Positions 25,569-33,146 are shown, numbered from the stretch's first letter. The stretch is 47,037 nucleotides of DNA from an uncultured Sulfolobales archaeon (GCA_938045815.1 CALIBI010000059.1:1-47037); one strand, 5' to 3'. Program-made: numbers and translations. The notes: generated from the sequence alone by a model not told the origin.

Positions 25569-26292
25569 TCCCTACCAAACCCCTCCTAACTTTCTCGACT
25601 AGAATAAATTCCTTCACACGATCTGTTAACCCAGATATGTGAGCTTCCACCTCAATCTTCCTGATAGCTCTGACCACTATGTCTTCATACTGCTTATCCT
25701 CACATAGGATAAGCACCCTACCGTTATTGCCGATAACCAACTTACAGTTTGTTTCCGACTCAATTAATGACTGCATTGAGCCCTTCTTACCTATGAGTCT
25801 CGGAACTTTAACAGGGTTTATCTCCGCTAAAGCACCACCAACGACTTTACCAAACTCCTTACCCTTAGTAGAGATTATAGGATTCCTCGTCCTATCAAAA
25901 ACTTCTATCTTACCTACCACCACGTCACCCACGTCTAAGAAATCCTTCAGGTTCTCTTTGGATGGATTAATAGCTCTCCCGAGGTAGTCGACCGCGTACA
26001 GGATTCCCGGGAAAGGCGCTCTTATGTCTAACTCCCAGTTAGTGAGTCCTACATCACTCACTATCCCTACCACAACATCACCTACTCTAGGGTAGTAAGA
26101 ACCCTTAAGAGGTATTACCTTAAGACTCTTCTCCTGAGTATTAAGTTCTAGTAAACCAACCACAGAAGAATAATAAGAATTCCCTACCCTGTAAGCAGTC
26201 GTTGGTGTTAAGATTCTGTAGTCTCCTTCAGCTAACTTATCTCCAGGCGCTACTAAAACTCTTTCTACCTTCTGCTCAGTCTGAGTACTCAT
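25549..26292 (-). CDS. rrp4: Exosome RNA-binding cap subunit Rrp4
   Basis: Rrp4 caps the exosome ring and feeds it RNA. The N-terminal domain (about 1-65) is followed by an S1 domain ([23 protein letters not shown], about 67-140) and a KH domain with [30 protein letters not shown], where GKKG is the KH loop. The 247-aa length is normal. ATG 26292 lies next to the SBDS stop, with AAGGTGATTTAG as its Shine-Dalgarno region. Confidence 0.96.
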   Translation of the reverse strand: MSTQTEQKVERVLVAPGDKLAEGDYRILTPTTAYRVGNSYYSSVVGLLELNTQEKSLKVIPLKGSYYPRVGDVVVGIVSDVGLTNWELDIRAPFPGILYAVDYLGRAINPSKENLKDFLDVGDVVVGKIEVFDRTRNPIISTKGKEFGKVVGGALAEINPVKVPRLIGKKGSMQSLIESETNCKLVIGNNGRVLILCEDKQYEDIVVRAIRKIEVEAHISGLTDRVKEFILVEKVRRGLVGNERRET

Positions 26293-26293
26293 T

Positions 26294-26989
26294 CTAAATC
26301 ACCTTAACACTAAGCTCTACGTCACCTCTAGTTACCCTATTTACGGAATCTATCACGTCATTCTGCATCCCGGCCGGTATTTCTATCTCCATATATAGTG
26401 AGCCATCACTCAACCACTTCTCAGTCTTAACATCACCTAGCCTCCTCAACTCGCTGTACGCTCTGCCGGCAGTTGCTGGCGGTACTTTAATAGTTATTAG
26501 AGCTTTAGCCACCTTTATTGGGAGAACCTTAGTTAATTCTTTGATTATTCTGGAAGCCTGCTCCTCCACAGTCTTGTAGAGGTCTATCGAGATTCTTGCC
26601 TCCTCCATAGCCTTCTCTATGCGTTGAGGCGGGATAGGAAGCTTAGTTTTAGGATCTATGACTGACTTACTAATATAATTTACTATTAGTCTCTTCTTCT
26701 GTTCTAGCAGCTTCCTCCTTTGCTCAGTAGTTAGTTGTAGTTCCCCTTTCTTTATTATTGTGTCAGCGATTACCATCACGTCCGTTGTACCGAAGTTTTT
26801 CTGAAGTTCTTGCGGGGACGCTTTATCCCCCTTCCTAACGTCTTTATACACTATATCTCCTATTAAGACCTCACTCACGTCTTTTAGCTCTCCTTCCCTG
26901 TATTTGAGGGCTTTGTCAGGGTCTACTAGTATTTCAAACCTGGAACCACTTTTCTCTAGTCTAGCTATCACGTACTCTTTACTACTCAC
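26294..26989 (-). CDS. sbds: SBDS family ribosome maturation factor
   Basis: The archaeal homologue of the Shwachman-Bodian-Diamond protein, involved in late 50S maturation with EF-2-like GTPases. The N-terminal FYSH domain contains RFEILVDPDKALKYREG and FGTTDVMVIADTIIKKGELQLTTEQRR; domains II and III follow with PIPPQRIEKAMEEARI and a ferredoxin-like end. At 231 aa it is full length. GTG 26989 overlaps the psmA stop by 4 nt. Confidence 0.95.
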   Translation of the reverse strand: MSSKEYVIARLEKSGSRFEILVDPDKALKYREGELKDVSEVLIGDIVYKDVRKGDKASPQELQKNFGTTDVMVIADTIIKKGELQLTTEQRRKLLEQKKRLIVNYISKSVIDPKTKLPIPPQRIEKAMEEARISIDLYKTVEEQASRIIKELTKVLPIKVAKALITIKVPPATAGRAYSELRRLGDVKTEKWLSDGSLYMEIEIPAGMQNDVIDSVNRVTRGDVELSVKVI

Positions 26990-27717
26990 CTACCAACACC
27001 TGTTTTACGTATGAAGTCAGCAGTCTCTTCGTAGGTTAGCTTCCTGAAGATTCCTTCTTCAAGGGTAACTACACCAACCTCAACTAAGTCTGGAGAGAGG
27101 CCTTCCTCAGTAGAAGCTCTAAGAGCTTTTAAAGCTAGCTCGATAGCGTCTTCTTTCTTCAGTTTCCTGTCGTAGTTTTTCTCTAGGTACTCCATAGCGG
27201 GCTGTTCTCCGGACCCGACAGCCAGAGCTAAGTAAGCAAAATAGTACCCGTTTATTTCGGTCTTAAAAACATGAATACCTTTCTTGTCCCTACCAACAAA
27301 AATTAACGAAACCCCGAAAGGCCTGACACCAGCGTGCTGAGTATAGAGTTGCTTCACGTCACAAACAGACTTAACTACGTACTCTATGTCAGCAGGCTCA
27401 TCATACACGAACCTGTAATTGAGTGCTTCTCTCCTAGCATAATCTATTAGGATCCTGCCGTCAGCAGCTAAACCTGCGAAAGAAGCACCCATGTGTGAGT
27501 CAACCAAGAATATTTTGTTTATGGAATTCAGGTCTATAAGAGTTGATATTCTCCTCTTCTCAGCTACTAAGACGCCGACCTCCTCAGTCCTAAGAGCTAC
27601 TGTAGTCCAACCCTTCCTAACATTCTCAGCAGCATACTCAACCTGGTAAAGCTTACCGTCAGGTGAGAACACCGTTATCGCTCTATCATAGCCGAGAGCT
27701 GGCGGTCCGAAAGCCAT
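26986..27717 (-). CDS. psmA: 20S proteasome alpha subunit
   Basis: This subunit forms the outer gate rings of the archaeal 20S proteasome. It begins MAFGPPALGYDRAITVFSPDGKLYQVEYA, the alpha-type signature, including the Tyr-Asp-Arg gate residues, and ends with a penultimate-region helix (YEETADFIRKTGVGR). The 243-aa length is normal. ATG 27717 follows AAGGGGTTAGGAA, and a TATA box lies at 27751-27758. As first gene it heads the operon psmA-SBDS-rrp4-rrp41-rrp42-eL43-Brix-pcc1. No beta subunit gene is in the window. Confidence 0.97.
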   Translation of the reverse strand: MAFGPPALGYDRAITVFSPDGKLYQVEYAAENVRKGWTTVALRTEEVGVLVAEKRRISTLIDLNSINKIFLVDSHMGASFAGLAADGRILIDYARREALNYRFVYDEPADIEYVVKSVCDVKQLYTQHAGVRPFGVSLIFVGRDKKGIHVFKTEINGYYFAYLALAVGSGEQPAMEYLEKNYDRKLKKEDAIELALKALRASTEEGLSPDLVEVGVVTLEEGIFRKLTYEETADFIRKTGVGR

Positions 27718-27750
27718 TTCCTAACCCCTTAACACTTAATTACGTGAAAT

Positions 27751-27758
27751 AATATAAA
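27751..27758 (-). promoter_or_regulatory. Box A promoter of the psmA superoperon
   Basis: The minus strand reads TTTATATT, with the predicted start about 11 nt ahead of the psmA ATG at 27717. This promoter is separate from the one that drives the tRNA half farther upstream. Confidence 0.55.
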
Positions 27759-27857
27759 CCTTGACTTAACCAGCAAAAGACACACGAAAACAAGCAATAG
27801 GGACTCTTAGAGAAATCCAATCTACCTCTACTGACTGAATCTTAAGAGGTCTAGAAT

Positions 27858-27940
27858 GGTGGGGGGACGGGTCTGCTGAGGGCGATATGAGCCCCGCGGG
27901 CTAACCTGGCTACCCCACCCCGCTACTCTGTCCCCCCATC
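27858..27940 (-). repeat. Inverted repeat enclosing the tRNA 5' half
   Basis: GGGGGGAC (27861-27868) and GTCCCCCC (27930-27937) are perfectly complementary and enclose the tRNA half. On the minus-strand transcript the first arm met is the leader before tRNA position 1 and the second lies in the trailer after position 37. Read on the plus strand, the stem grows to about 14 bp with G-U pairs. Confidence 0.6.
27886..27924 (-). tRNA. 5' half of initiator tRNA-Met(CAU), likely split (trans-spliced) gene
   Basis: Read on the minus strand, this is the first 37 positions of an archaeal initiator tRNA: acceptor strand AGCGGGG, T8-G9, D-stem GGGT/GCCC with an AGCCAGGTTA loop, G26, anticodon strand CGGGG, then CTCATA with anticodon CAT and A37. 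It ends exactly at the canonical 37/38 intron site. What follows is a GC-rich trailer (TCGCCCTCAGCAGACCCG) and not the expected ACCCCG strand, and no T-arm or 3' acceptor strand occurs nearby or elsewhere in the window. A TATA box stands 26 nt before the predicted transcript start. This pattern matches 5' halves of known split archaeal tRNAs. A degraded copy is the alternative. Confidence 0.8.
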
Positions 27941-27960
27941 CATTATTAGTGTTTGTGAGG

Positions 27961-27969
27961 TTTTTAAGT
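27961..27969 (-). promoter_or_regulatory. Box A promoter of the tRNA 5' half
   Basis: The minus strand reads ACTTAAAAA, predicting a start near 27940, which gives a leader of about 16 nt before tRNA position 1. The box overlaps the last codons of the DUF1152 gene. Confidence 0.5.
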
Positions 27970-28962
27970 ATTGGTTAATTTCTTGATGAGAGACCTAACT
28001 ACCCCCCACTCAGGACTTGCTTCAGGACCCACACCGTACATTTTTGACGCCGCAACCTCAAGATCTAGTTCTGTAGGTATGCCTAGCTTCTTAGATATGC
28101 TCCATGCCTCAGCTAATGATGTAGTTTCCGATATAGCTTGAGCTAACTTGTTTATTTTCATTAGACTCTCGCTCTTAAGAAGAAAGGTAGTAAGGGTTAA
28201 GGCATTTACTTCCATAGTTCTGTTACCCCCTCTTATCTTCCTACTTCCTACGAAGCCCTTAAGTGCTAGGTAGGGTGCTCTACTAGCTTCTGTCTTAACA
28301 CGATCTATTAAATCCTCGTAGAAGCTCGCGTGATGTGACCAAAGACCTATAACACCTACGTATCCTCCAACACTAATCACTTTGCTTATTTTCTGTAGAA
28401 CAAAGTCTTGAGTAAGCTCACCATCAGCTCCTAATGCGGTCACCCCGACGAATCCTCCGACCTTAGCCGTAGCTGCTAGAGTTATTGAGTCTGTTAGAGG
28501 AGACCACAAGTTGTCTTCCCAGCCTTCAGCAAGAATATCACCACCAACATCTAGGTCAATCAGTACATTCTCCCCGTTCCTCACTAACTCCTTAAAACAC
28601 TCGTAAACCCCGCTAACACTCTTCTCAAGAGTTACTGCAGGGATCTCTCTCCTAAGTTTCTCAGCTACATAAGCTGTGTGAGGCTTGAAAGAGTACTCAC
28701 CACGCACCACGTAAGTGTCTCCGCTAACCCAAACACACCTGCTTAACCTAGCATTCCTAACACTAGCTACAGGTATTGGTCCGGGGTAAGGATCCACAAC
28801 CCACCTCTCCCATAAAACTCCTAGGGGAGAACATTCACGAACACCCACGATCTCCTCAAGAACCTTACAGAAAATAAAAGCAGATATTACGTCTCCCCCA
28901 CCACCAGCCCCCACAACCACCACACTTTCGGCCTCACGTAGCTTAGTAACGTAGTTATCCAA
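27964..28962 (-). CDS. DUF1152 family protein
   Basis: A 332-aa protein of the DUF1152 type. The N-terminus VVVVGAGGGGDVISAFIF is a glycine-rich nucleotide-binding-like loop, and VLWERWVVDPYPGP and the LIDLDVGGDILAEG strand are characteristic of the family. Many archaea carry it, but no activity has been established to my knowledge. The start is TTG 28962, preceded by GGGATGATGA. It is monocistronic here: the next feature on its strand is the tRNA half with its own promoter. Confidence 0.75.
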   Translation of the reverse strand: MDNYVTKLREAESVVVVGAGGGGDVISAFIFCKVLEEIVGVRECSPLGVLWERWVVDPYPGPIPVASVRNARLSRCVWVSGDTYVVRGEYSFKPHTAYVAEKLRREIPAVTLEKSVSGVYECFKELVRNGENVLIDLDVGGDILAEGWEDNLWSPLTDSITLAATAKVGGFVGVTALGADGELTQDFVLQKISKVISVGGYVGVIGLWSHHASFYEDLIDRVKTEASRAPYLALKGFVGSRKIRGGNRTMEVNALTLTTFLLKSESLMKINKLAQAISETTSLAEAWSISKKLGIPTELDLEVAASKMYGVGPEASPEWGVVRSLIKKLTNT

Positions 28963-29023
28963 TCATCATCCCAAGTTGATATATGCTGAAATTAAAAACA
29001 TTCTTAAATTCAGTAGCACCTCC

Positions 29024-29044
29024 CTCCTACACTGAAGGTAGGAG
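29024..29044. repeat. Perfect 7-bp hairpin in a divergent promoter region
   Basis: CTCCTAC and GTAGGAG flank a 7-nt loop between the divergent DUF1152 and nuclease-like genes. It could be an operator or the hairpin of a short leader RNA; nothing else in this 196-nt gap tells which. Confidence 0.4.
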
Positions 29045-29158
29045 ATACGACATCAAATATCGAGCCCAGTGTTAAATTCTCTAGTACGATTTTATTTCGG
29101 GTTAGGTTGTTTGTGTGGTGAGTAGGAACTGGGGGGATGCAGCAGGACTATTAATGTT

Positions 29159-29800
29159 TTGGTTGTTAGAGCTTCGGATGTGGCTAAGTTGTTGAGTAAG
29201 CCGCCGGAGGGTGATGAAGCGTCAGCAAAGTTTGGTAAGATTTTTGAGGAGGAGTACGCTCTAGCCAACCATATTTACGAGCGGACTTGGTACGTGCACG
29301 TACCTAAGTGGTTTGTTAGGAAGGTCGCGGCTAGATTGATGGCTGAGGGTATTTATAGGCGGGACTTAGTTCTCAAGGCTTACAGAGCTTACGCGGCACT
29401 CCTTAACGCCGGCGTAATCGGTAAGAAACCTAAAACTGTGTTCAGGAATTTAACCGATAATTTGTTTATAGCTGCTCAGCCAGACCTCTATGACGAATCC
29501 ACCGAGACATACTATGAGTTCAAGCTTTACCCAATAAACGATTACGCTAGAAAGCAAGCTGAAGTATTTGCTTGGGTTCTAGAAAAACCTGTAGTGCTTG
29601 TAGGTCTTAAAGAAGACCCGGGAGGCAGCGTGAGTGTGGAGAAAGAAGTTGTTGCTCCCCCTAAAGACTTAAGAATAAACGTGAGCGAATTAAAGAAAAT
29701 CGCGGTGGCAGAGGAATTCTGCGTTGACCTCACAGTTACGGGAGGAACTACGCTAGGTATTTCTGACATGAGGGTTACGGCACGTACGAGGAGTGAATGA
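29159..29800 (+). CDS. PD-(D/E)XK nuclease-like protein (RecB/Cas4-like core), unassigned
   Basis: A 213-aa protein. Its middle carries a nuclease-like motif set: an Asp in IAAQPDLYDEST (about residue 112), then TYYEFKLYP (E-x-K) and RKQAEVFAWVL (Q-x3-W-like helix), as in RecB- and Cas4-type nucleases. The N-terminal 90 residues are helical and basic. I see no four-cysteine Fe-S cluster of Cas4 and no cas genes nearby, so a Cas role is not supported. The start is TTG 29159; the Shine-Dalgarno evidence is weak and no better in-frame start exists upstream before a stop. Confidence 0.6.
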   Translation: MVVRASDVAKLLSKPPEGDEASAKFGKIFEEEYALANHIYERTWYVHVPKWFVRKVAARLMAEGIYRRDLVLKAYRAYAALLNAGVIGKKPKTVFRNLTDNLFIAAQPDLYDESTETYYEFKLYPINDYARKQAEVFAWVLEKPVVLVGLKEDPGGSVSVEKEVVAPPKDLRINVSELKKIAVAEEFCVDLTVTGGTTLGISDMRVTARTRSE

Positions 29801-30018
29801 ATCACGTAGTCTTAGTAAATTAGTGCTGAGTCACGAGTTTCCGGCAACGTGATCTGCAGATAACCTATGTGTTTGAGTCATTGGTATCATACGAGAGACC
29901 TAAGTATTACGTTGTTCCCTAATAATACATTACATAAAATACCTAGAAACCCCCCACGTTTTATTTGTGCCCATAATTAAAACTTACTTAAGGATGAGTT
30001 ATTATTACGGGGCCCTAC

Positions 30019-30528
30019 TTGTCGGAATCTCTGCTTAAGGATCTTGAGTCTTCTGAGGATCTTTTGAGTAATTTAGATGAGTTCGTGGTAGAGGATTTTA
30101 CGTTAATTTTATCGACCTTCCTGGTCGTGAAGCGTCTAGGGTACGAAGACATAGCTCAAGACATTATTCCTTTAGTTAAGTCAGGGGTTGGTGAGCTGGT
30201 GGTTAGGTTGAGTACCAACATGTATATTAATAACTTAGCTAGCGAGCTTGGAAAACATGCGAGGAAGTTATGGGAGGTGGACTATAGTGATTCTGAGATA
30301 GCTGATATACTTAGTGAGGCTATGAGCATGAGAAAGAAGGTGGATTTAGGGATTGCGAGTAAGGAGGAAGCTCGCGAATTACTTCTTAGATTTCTTAACC
30401 TAATAAGATTAAACCCTCAAGAAACGGAGGTAATTGCTAGCATACTCAAGGATCCTGAGCCTCCACTAGTTCTTCAATTAATAGCTACGGCTTTAGTCGT
30501 TTGTGTGGGTGGTTTAGGTGGGTCTTAA
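30019..30528 (+). CDS. Hypothetical helical protein
   Basis: A 169-aa protein I do not recognise. It is acidic at the N-terminus (SLLKDLESSEDLLSNLDEFVVEDF) and appears all-helical, ending in a hydrophobic, Gly-rich stretch (LQLIATALVVCVGGLGGS). It has no signal peptide or cysteine motif. The start is TTG 30019, with GGGGCCC five bases upstream. It overlaps the next gene by 11 nt, so the pair is translated together, and the zinc-finger partner hints at a nucleic-acid or complex-assembly role. Confidence 0.6.
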   Translation: MSESLLKDLESSEDLLSNLDEFVVEDFTLILSTFLVVKRLGYEDIAQDIIPLVKSGVGELVVRLSTNMYINNLASELGKHARKLWEVDYSDSEIADILSEAMSMRKKVDLGIASKEEARELLLRFLNLIRLNPQETEVIASILKDPEPPLVLQLIATALVVCVGGLGGS

Positions 30529-30841
30529 TACTTCTAAGCTAGACTCTCTATCAGAACGCCTTATCGATTTCTTAGCTAGGAGAGCCTCAAATAAGAGTAT
30601 AAACGCTGATAAGTTAAGAGTTGTAGCTGGCTCGTCGATAGCTAAGATATCCCTCGAAGCTATAGAAACTGTAGCTAGGGGGATTTCCAGGCTTGAGGGC
30701 GCGTCACTCTACTGCAATATTTGTGGGAAAGGACCCTTTACTAAGAAAGGAATGTACCTACACCTAACTAGACTTCACAAATATGAGCTCAAAAACATGC
30801 TGATTCACGAGCTTAGAGAAAAAATACTGAAAAATTACTAA
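30518..30841 (+). CDS. C2H2 zinc-finger protein
   Basis: A 107-aa protein with one C2H2 finger near the C-terminus: CNICGKGPFTKKGMYLHLTRLHKYEL (residues about 67-92), with the usual spacing Cys-x2-Cys-x12-His-x4-His and a hydrophobic core. The first 60 residues are helical. Single-finger proteins of this kind occur in Crenarchaea and are thought to bind DNA or RNA. The start is GTG 30518, inside the 3' end of the upstream gene and preceded by GGTGG. Confidence 0.7.
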   Translation: MGLNTSKLDSLSERLIDFLARRASNKSINADKLRVVAGSSIAKISLEAIETVARGISRLEGASLYCNICGKGPFTKKGMYLHLTRLHKYELKNMLIHELREKILKNY

Positions 30842-30942
30842 CCTATTAAATTCCTTAATCACGTGGAAACCTCTAACACAGAGCAATGCTTGTTTCACGA
30901 CTACATACCTACTTATGGTTCTCAGCGACTATGAGACATTAA

Positions 30943-30990
30943 TCAGACAGCCGCCACAACCTCATCAATCAGGGTTGAAGTCCTCATCAC
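30943..30990 (-). ncRNA. C/D box sRNA (2'-O-methylation guide)
   Basis: On the minus strand the order is box C GTGATGA (30990-30984), an 11-nt guide, box D' CTGA, box C' TTGATGA, a 15-nt guide and box D CTGA (30946-30943). All four boxes are consensus or nearly so and the guide lengths are typical. D' and C' are directly adjacent, which is unusually tight. It lies 24 nt after the stop of the minus-strand gene at 31014, so it may be processed from that mRNA's tail. Confidence 0.75.
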
Positions 30991-31013
30991 TAAGCCTTAG
31001 TTTGTTACGTGCA

Positions 31014-31370
31014 TTAAATACTTTTCTTGACGAAGAAGTCAAGACTAACCTTCTTCTCTGTTTTGGTCTCACTGTAAGTTATAAGTGCATTCTTCAACCT
31101 ATTAAGGAATTCTCTCCAGCTGATCTTCTCCTCCACTGCCCACTCAATTATTAAGTCTGAGTTTTTGCTGATTATGCTCAGGAATTCTCTCCAATCAATA
31201 CCTAACTTCTTTAATTCCTTGTTCCAAGAACTCCATATATACTGAGGCAACTTATTATACACTAACACTCCCCTACTCTTCCCCCTAACTTTATCGCTCC
31301 CTAAAACAGCGTTGAGCTCCTTAATCATTTGCTTAAGTTCTTTCGGTTCTTCAGGTTCTGATAAACTCAA
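31014..31370 (-). CDS. Hypothetical protein, possibly nucleic-acid binding
   Basis: A protein of about 118 aa that I do not recognise. It contains two similar segments, WREFLSIISKNSDLIIEW and WREFLNRLKNALITYSE, suggesting an internal duplication of a helix. The N-terminal third is acidic, the rest rich in lysine, tryptophan and leucine. I prefer TTG 31370, which follows GGGGG, to the track's TTG 31382; a T-rich box A-like stretch lies near 31398. A C/D box sRNA follows on the same strand. Confidence 0.55.
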   Translation of the reverse strand: MSLSEPEEPKELKQMIKELNAVLGSDKVRGKSRGVLVYNKLPQYIWSSWNKELKKLGIDWREFLSIISKNSDLIIEWAVEEKISWREFLNRLKNALITYSETKTEKKVSLDFFVKKSI

Positions 31371-31382
31371 ATCAACCCCCAA

Positions 31383-31952
31383 CTAGAATAAGGGTTAAAA
31401 AATAATAAGAATAAAGTTGTTGAAGCCGGGGCTGAGCTGATAGTATAAGAAGATACTAATAACTACGAAACCCGAATTCCTCCTAGTGTTTAGACGTGAT
31501 TATATCTACGTGTTAGTATTGTTCGGATTATGGGGGCTTGGTGTGTGAAAATAAATTAACTTACCTTAACGCGATCATAGGGTTTAGTGATTGAATCACG
31601 ACTAGTTTCTTAGTGGTTTAGTAGCGAATTCACTACTAAACTCTACTCAGGCGTTCTAGTCAAACCTAACTTAAAACCTTCCTTGATGAGTTAACGAACC
31701 TCTCAGTTAAGACTGATTGTATTATTGCTTTCCGCTCGGAACCGATAGCTGATTGATGTGGACTTCACGTTGCGTCACTCACGGATTCGCGGCACGCCTC
31801 ATTAATTTTGGTATGAGATGCTGCGTGTTTTTTGTTTGCAAGAGACGATGCCAAAGAACTGGAAATCTCTTATAATGGGATGGGGAGCTTAAACCTGAGA
31901 AAATATTTTGGTAAAAAATATTAAATAATGATTGAGGCTTTAGTTCATGGTC
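31383..31952. other. 570-bp gap without a recognised gene
   Basis: I see no ORF with coding character, no tRNA and no complete C/D box set here. It holds a 13-nt palindrome GTGATTGAATCAC (31587-31599), a 9-bp hairpin (31616-31641), a TTCCGCTCGGAA palindrome near 31731, and T-rich runs on both strands near the ends. The T-rich minus strand at about 31908-31925, just after the symporter stop, is a plausible terminator. Confidence 0.5.
31616..31641. repeat. 9-bp perfect hairpin in the intergenic gap
   Basis: GTTTAGTAG and CTACTAAAC flank an 8-nt loop, CGAATTCA. The core AATTCACTA recurs near 33255, upstream of the symporter gene, so it might be part of a shared regulatory motif; this is a weak inference from one similarity. 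Confidence 0.4.
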
Positions 31953-33146
31953 TCATGATCTTAACTTATATCCTAGGAACTTACTTATCAGTACTGTGCA
32001 GGCATTATCTCCTGAAACGTTAATAGCTGTTCTTATAGCGTCCGCTAGAGGATCTATCACTAACATTATGCCGACTCCCTCGAGAGGTAGTCCCATCACA
32101 GCTAGCACGTAAGCAAGCATTATGGTGCCGCCACCAGGTATTGCTGCAGTAGCTATAGAGCCTACTAAGGCAGCGAAGATCAGTAATCCGTAATGGAAGG
32201 GTGTTAAGCCGATATTGAATAACTGAGCAACGAATATAGCACTCATCACCTGATATAACGCGGTTCCGTCCATATTAACCGTAGCACCTATCGGTAAAGT
32301 GACCCCGAAAACTTCGTCTGAAACACCCATCCTCCTAGCGGCCTCCATATTAGCTGGTAGTGTGGCTGCTGAAGACCTTGTTGTGAAAGCTATCAAGAAC
32401 GGGTATGTTTGAGCTTTGAAATACTTGATTGGGGCAAGCCCACCTAACCACACGATGATGGAGTATACTAGGAGGAAGTGCAGCAAAGTGAATAAGTATT
32501 GTCCTCCCAGGAACTTAGCGTAAGCGCCCAGCATTTGAGGACCGTACTTAATCATTAACCAGGCAGCATACATGAATACTGCTACCGGCGCGTAATACAT
32601 TATGAGCCTGACGAAGCTCACCATCGTTTTAGAACCTAGCGAGAGTATGTTAGCTATCTTCCTACCCTCATCACCTAAGAACGTGACAGAAAGTCCTAGA
32701 ATTATAGCGAAGATTATCATGGTCATCGCACCACCAACTACTAAGAGATCACTGAAGTCTGGCTTGAAGAACGAGAGCAGAATATCAATACCTGACGGAG
32801 GTGTTGGTGGTGGTTGCTGTGATGTGAGGTTTAAGCCGACACCAGGCGCTATCGTAGTTGCCGCGATTATGCCCCATACAGAAGCTATTATGGTGGTGAT
32901 TATGTACAAGAATAACATCAAAGCAAGTATCTTGCCAAGTTTTCTAGCATTAGCTATAGACGCGGTGGCAGCCGCTATAGTGAAGAATATAAGTGGTGGT
33001 ATAACTATCCTAATCAACCTAACGAAGATATCACCGAAAGCCTTAAACCAATCAGCTACAGGCCCCTTAACTTCAGGAGGAGCTGACGCGCTTATGATCC
33101 AGCCGATTATTATGCCTAAAACGAACCCTAAAGCTATGAAGAGCAA
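31953..33146 (-). CDS. Dicarboxylate/amino acid:cation symporter (DAACS, glutamate/aspartate type)
   Basis: A secondary transporter of the glutamate/aspartate (GltPh-like) family that moves acidic amino acids or dicarboxylates with Na+ or H+. Family motifs are all present: the serine-rich TTRSSAATLPA, GATVNMDGTALYQ, the hairpin IPGGGTIMLAYV, and DPLADAIRTAINVSGDNAC. About eight membrane helices plus two re-entrant hairpins are expected in its 397 residues. The start is TTG 33146; upstream in-frame codons lack another start before a stop. Uptake of glutamate would feed the glutamate dehydrogenase encoded at 44 kb. Confidence 0.93.
   Translation of the reverse strand: MLFIALGFVLGIIIGWIISASAPPEVKGPVADWFKAFGDIFVRLIRIVIPPLIFFTIAAATASIANARKLGKILALMLFLYIITTIIASVWGIIAATTIAPGVGLNLTSQQPPPTPPSGIDILLSFFKPDFSDLLVVGGAMTMIIFAIILGLSVTFLGDEGRKIANILSLGSKTMVSFVRLIMYYAPVAVFMYAAWLMIKYGPQMLGAYAKFLGGQYLFTLLHFLLVYSIIVWLGGLAPIKYFKAQTYPFLIAFTTRSSAATLPANMEAARRMGVSDEVFGVTLPIGATVNMDGTALYQVMSAIFVAQLFNIGLTPFHYGLLIFAALVGSIATAAIPGGGTIMLAYVLAVMGLPLEGVGIMLVIDPLADAIRTAINVSGDNACTVLISKFLGYKLRS

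Noticed and set aside
27886-27924. tRNA fragment left by integration of a mobile element
   Set aside because: Archaeal integrases usually duplicate the 3' part of the tRNA; this is the 5' part with its own promoter and no integrase nearby. It is not fully excluded.
27858-27940. A complete intron-containing tRNA-iMet gene
   Set aside because: The T-arm and 3' acceptor strand are missing in the 160 nt before psmA and I found none elsewhere in the window.
29159-29800. Cas4 and a CRISPR locus
   Set aside because: No repeats, no other cas genes and no four-cysteine Fe-S cluster in the protein.
31543-31597. 17-codon ORF starting GTG after GGGGG in the 570-bp gap
   Set aside because: Too short, no recognisable motif, and such ORFs arise by chance; noted only because a TATATC element lies upstream.
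31749-31758. CTGATTGATG as the middle of a third C/D box sRNA
   Set aside because: No box C at a proper distance upstream and no CTGA downstream on this strand.
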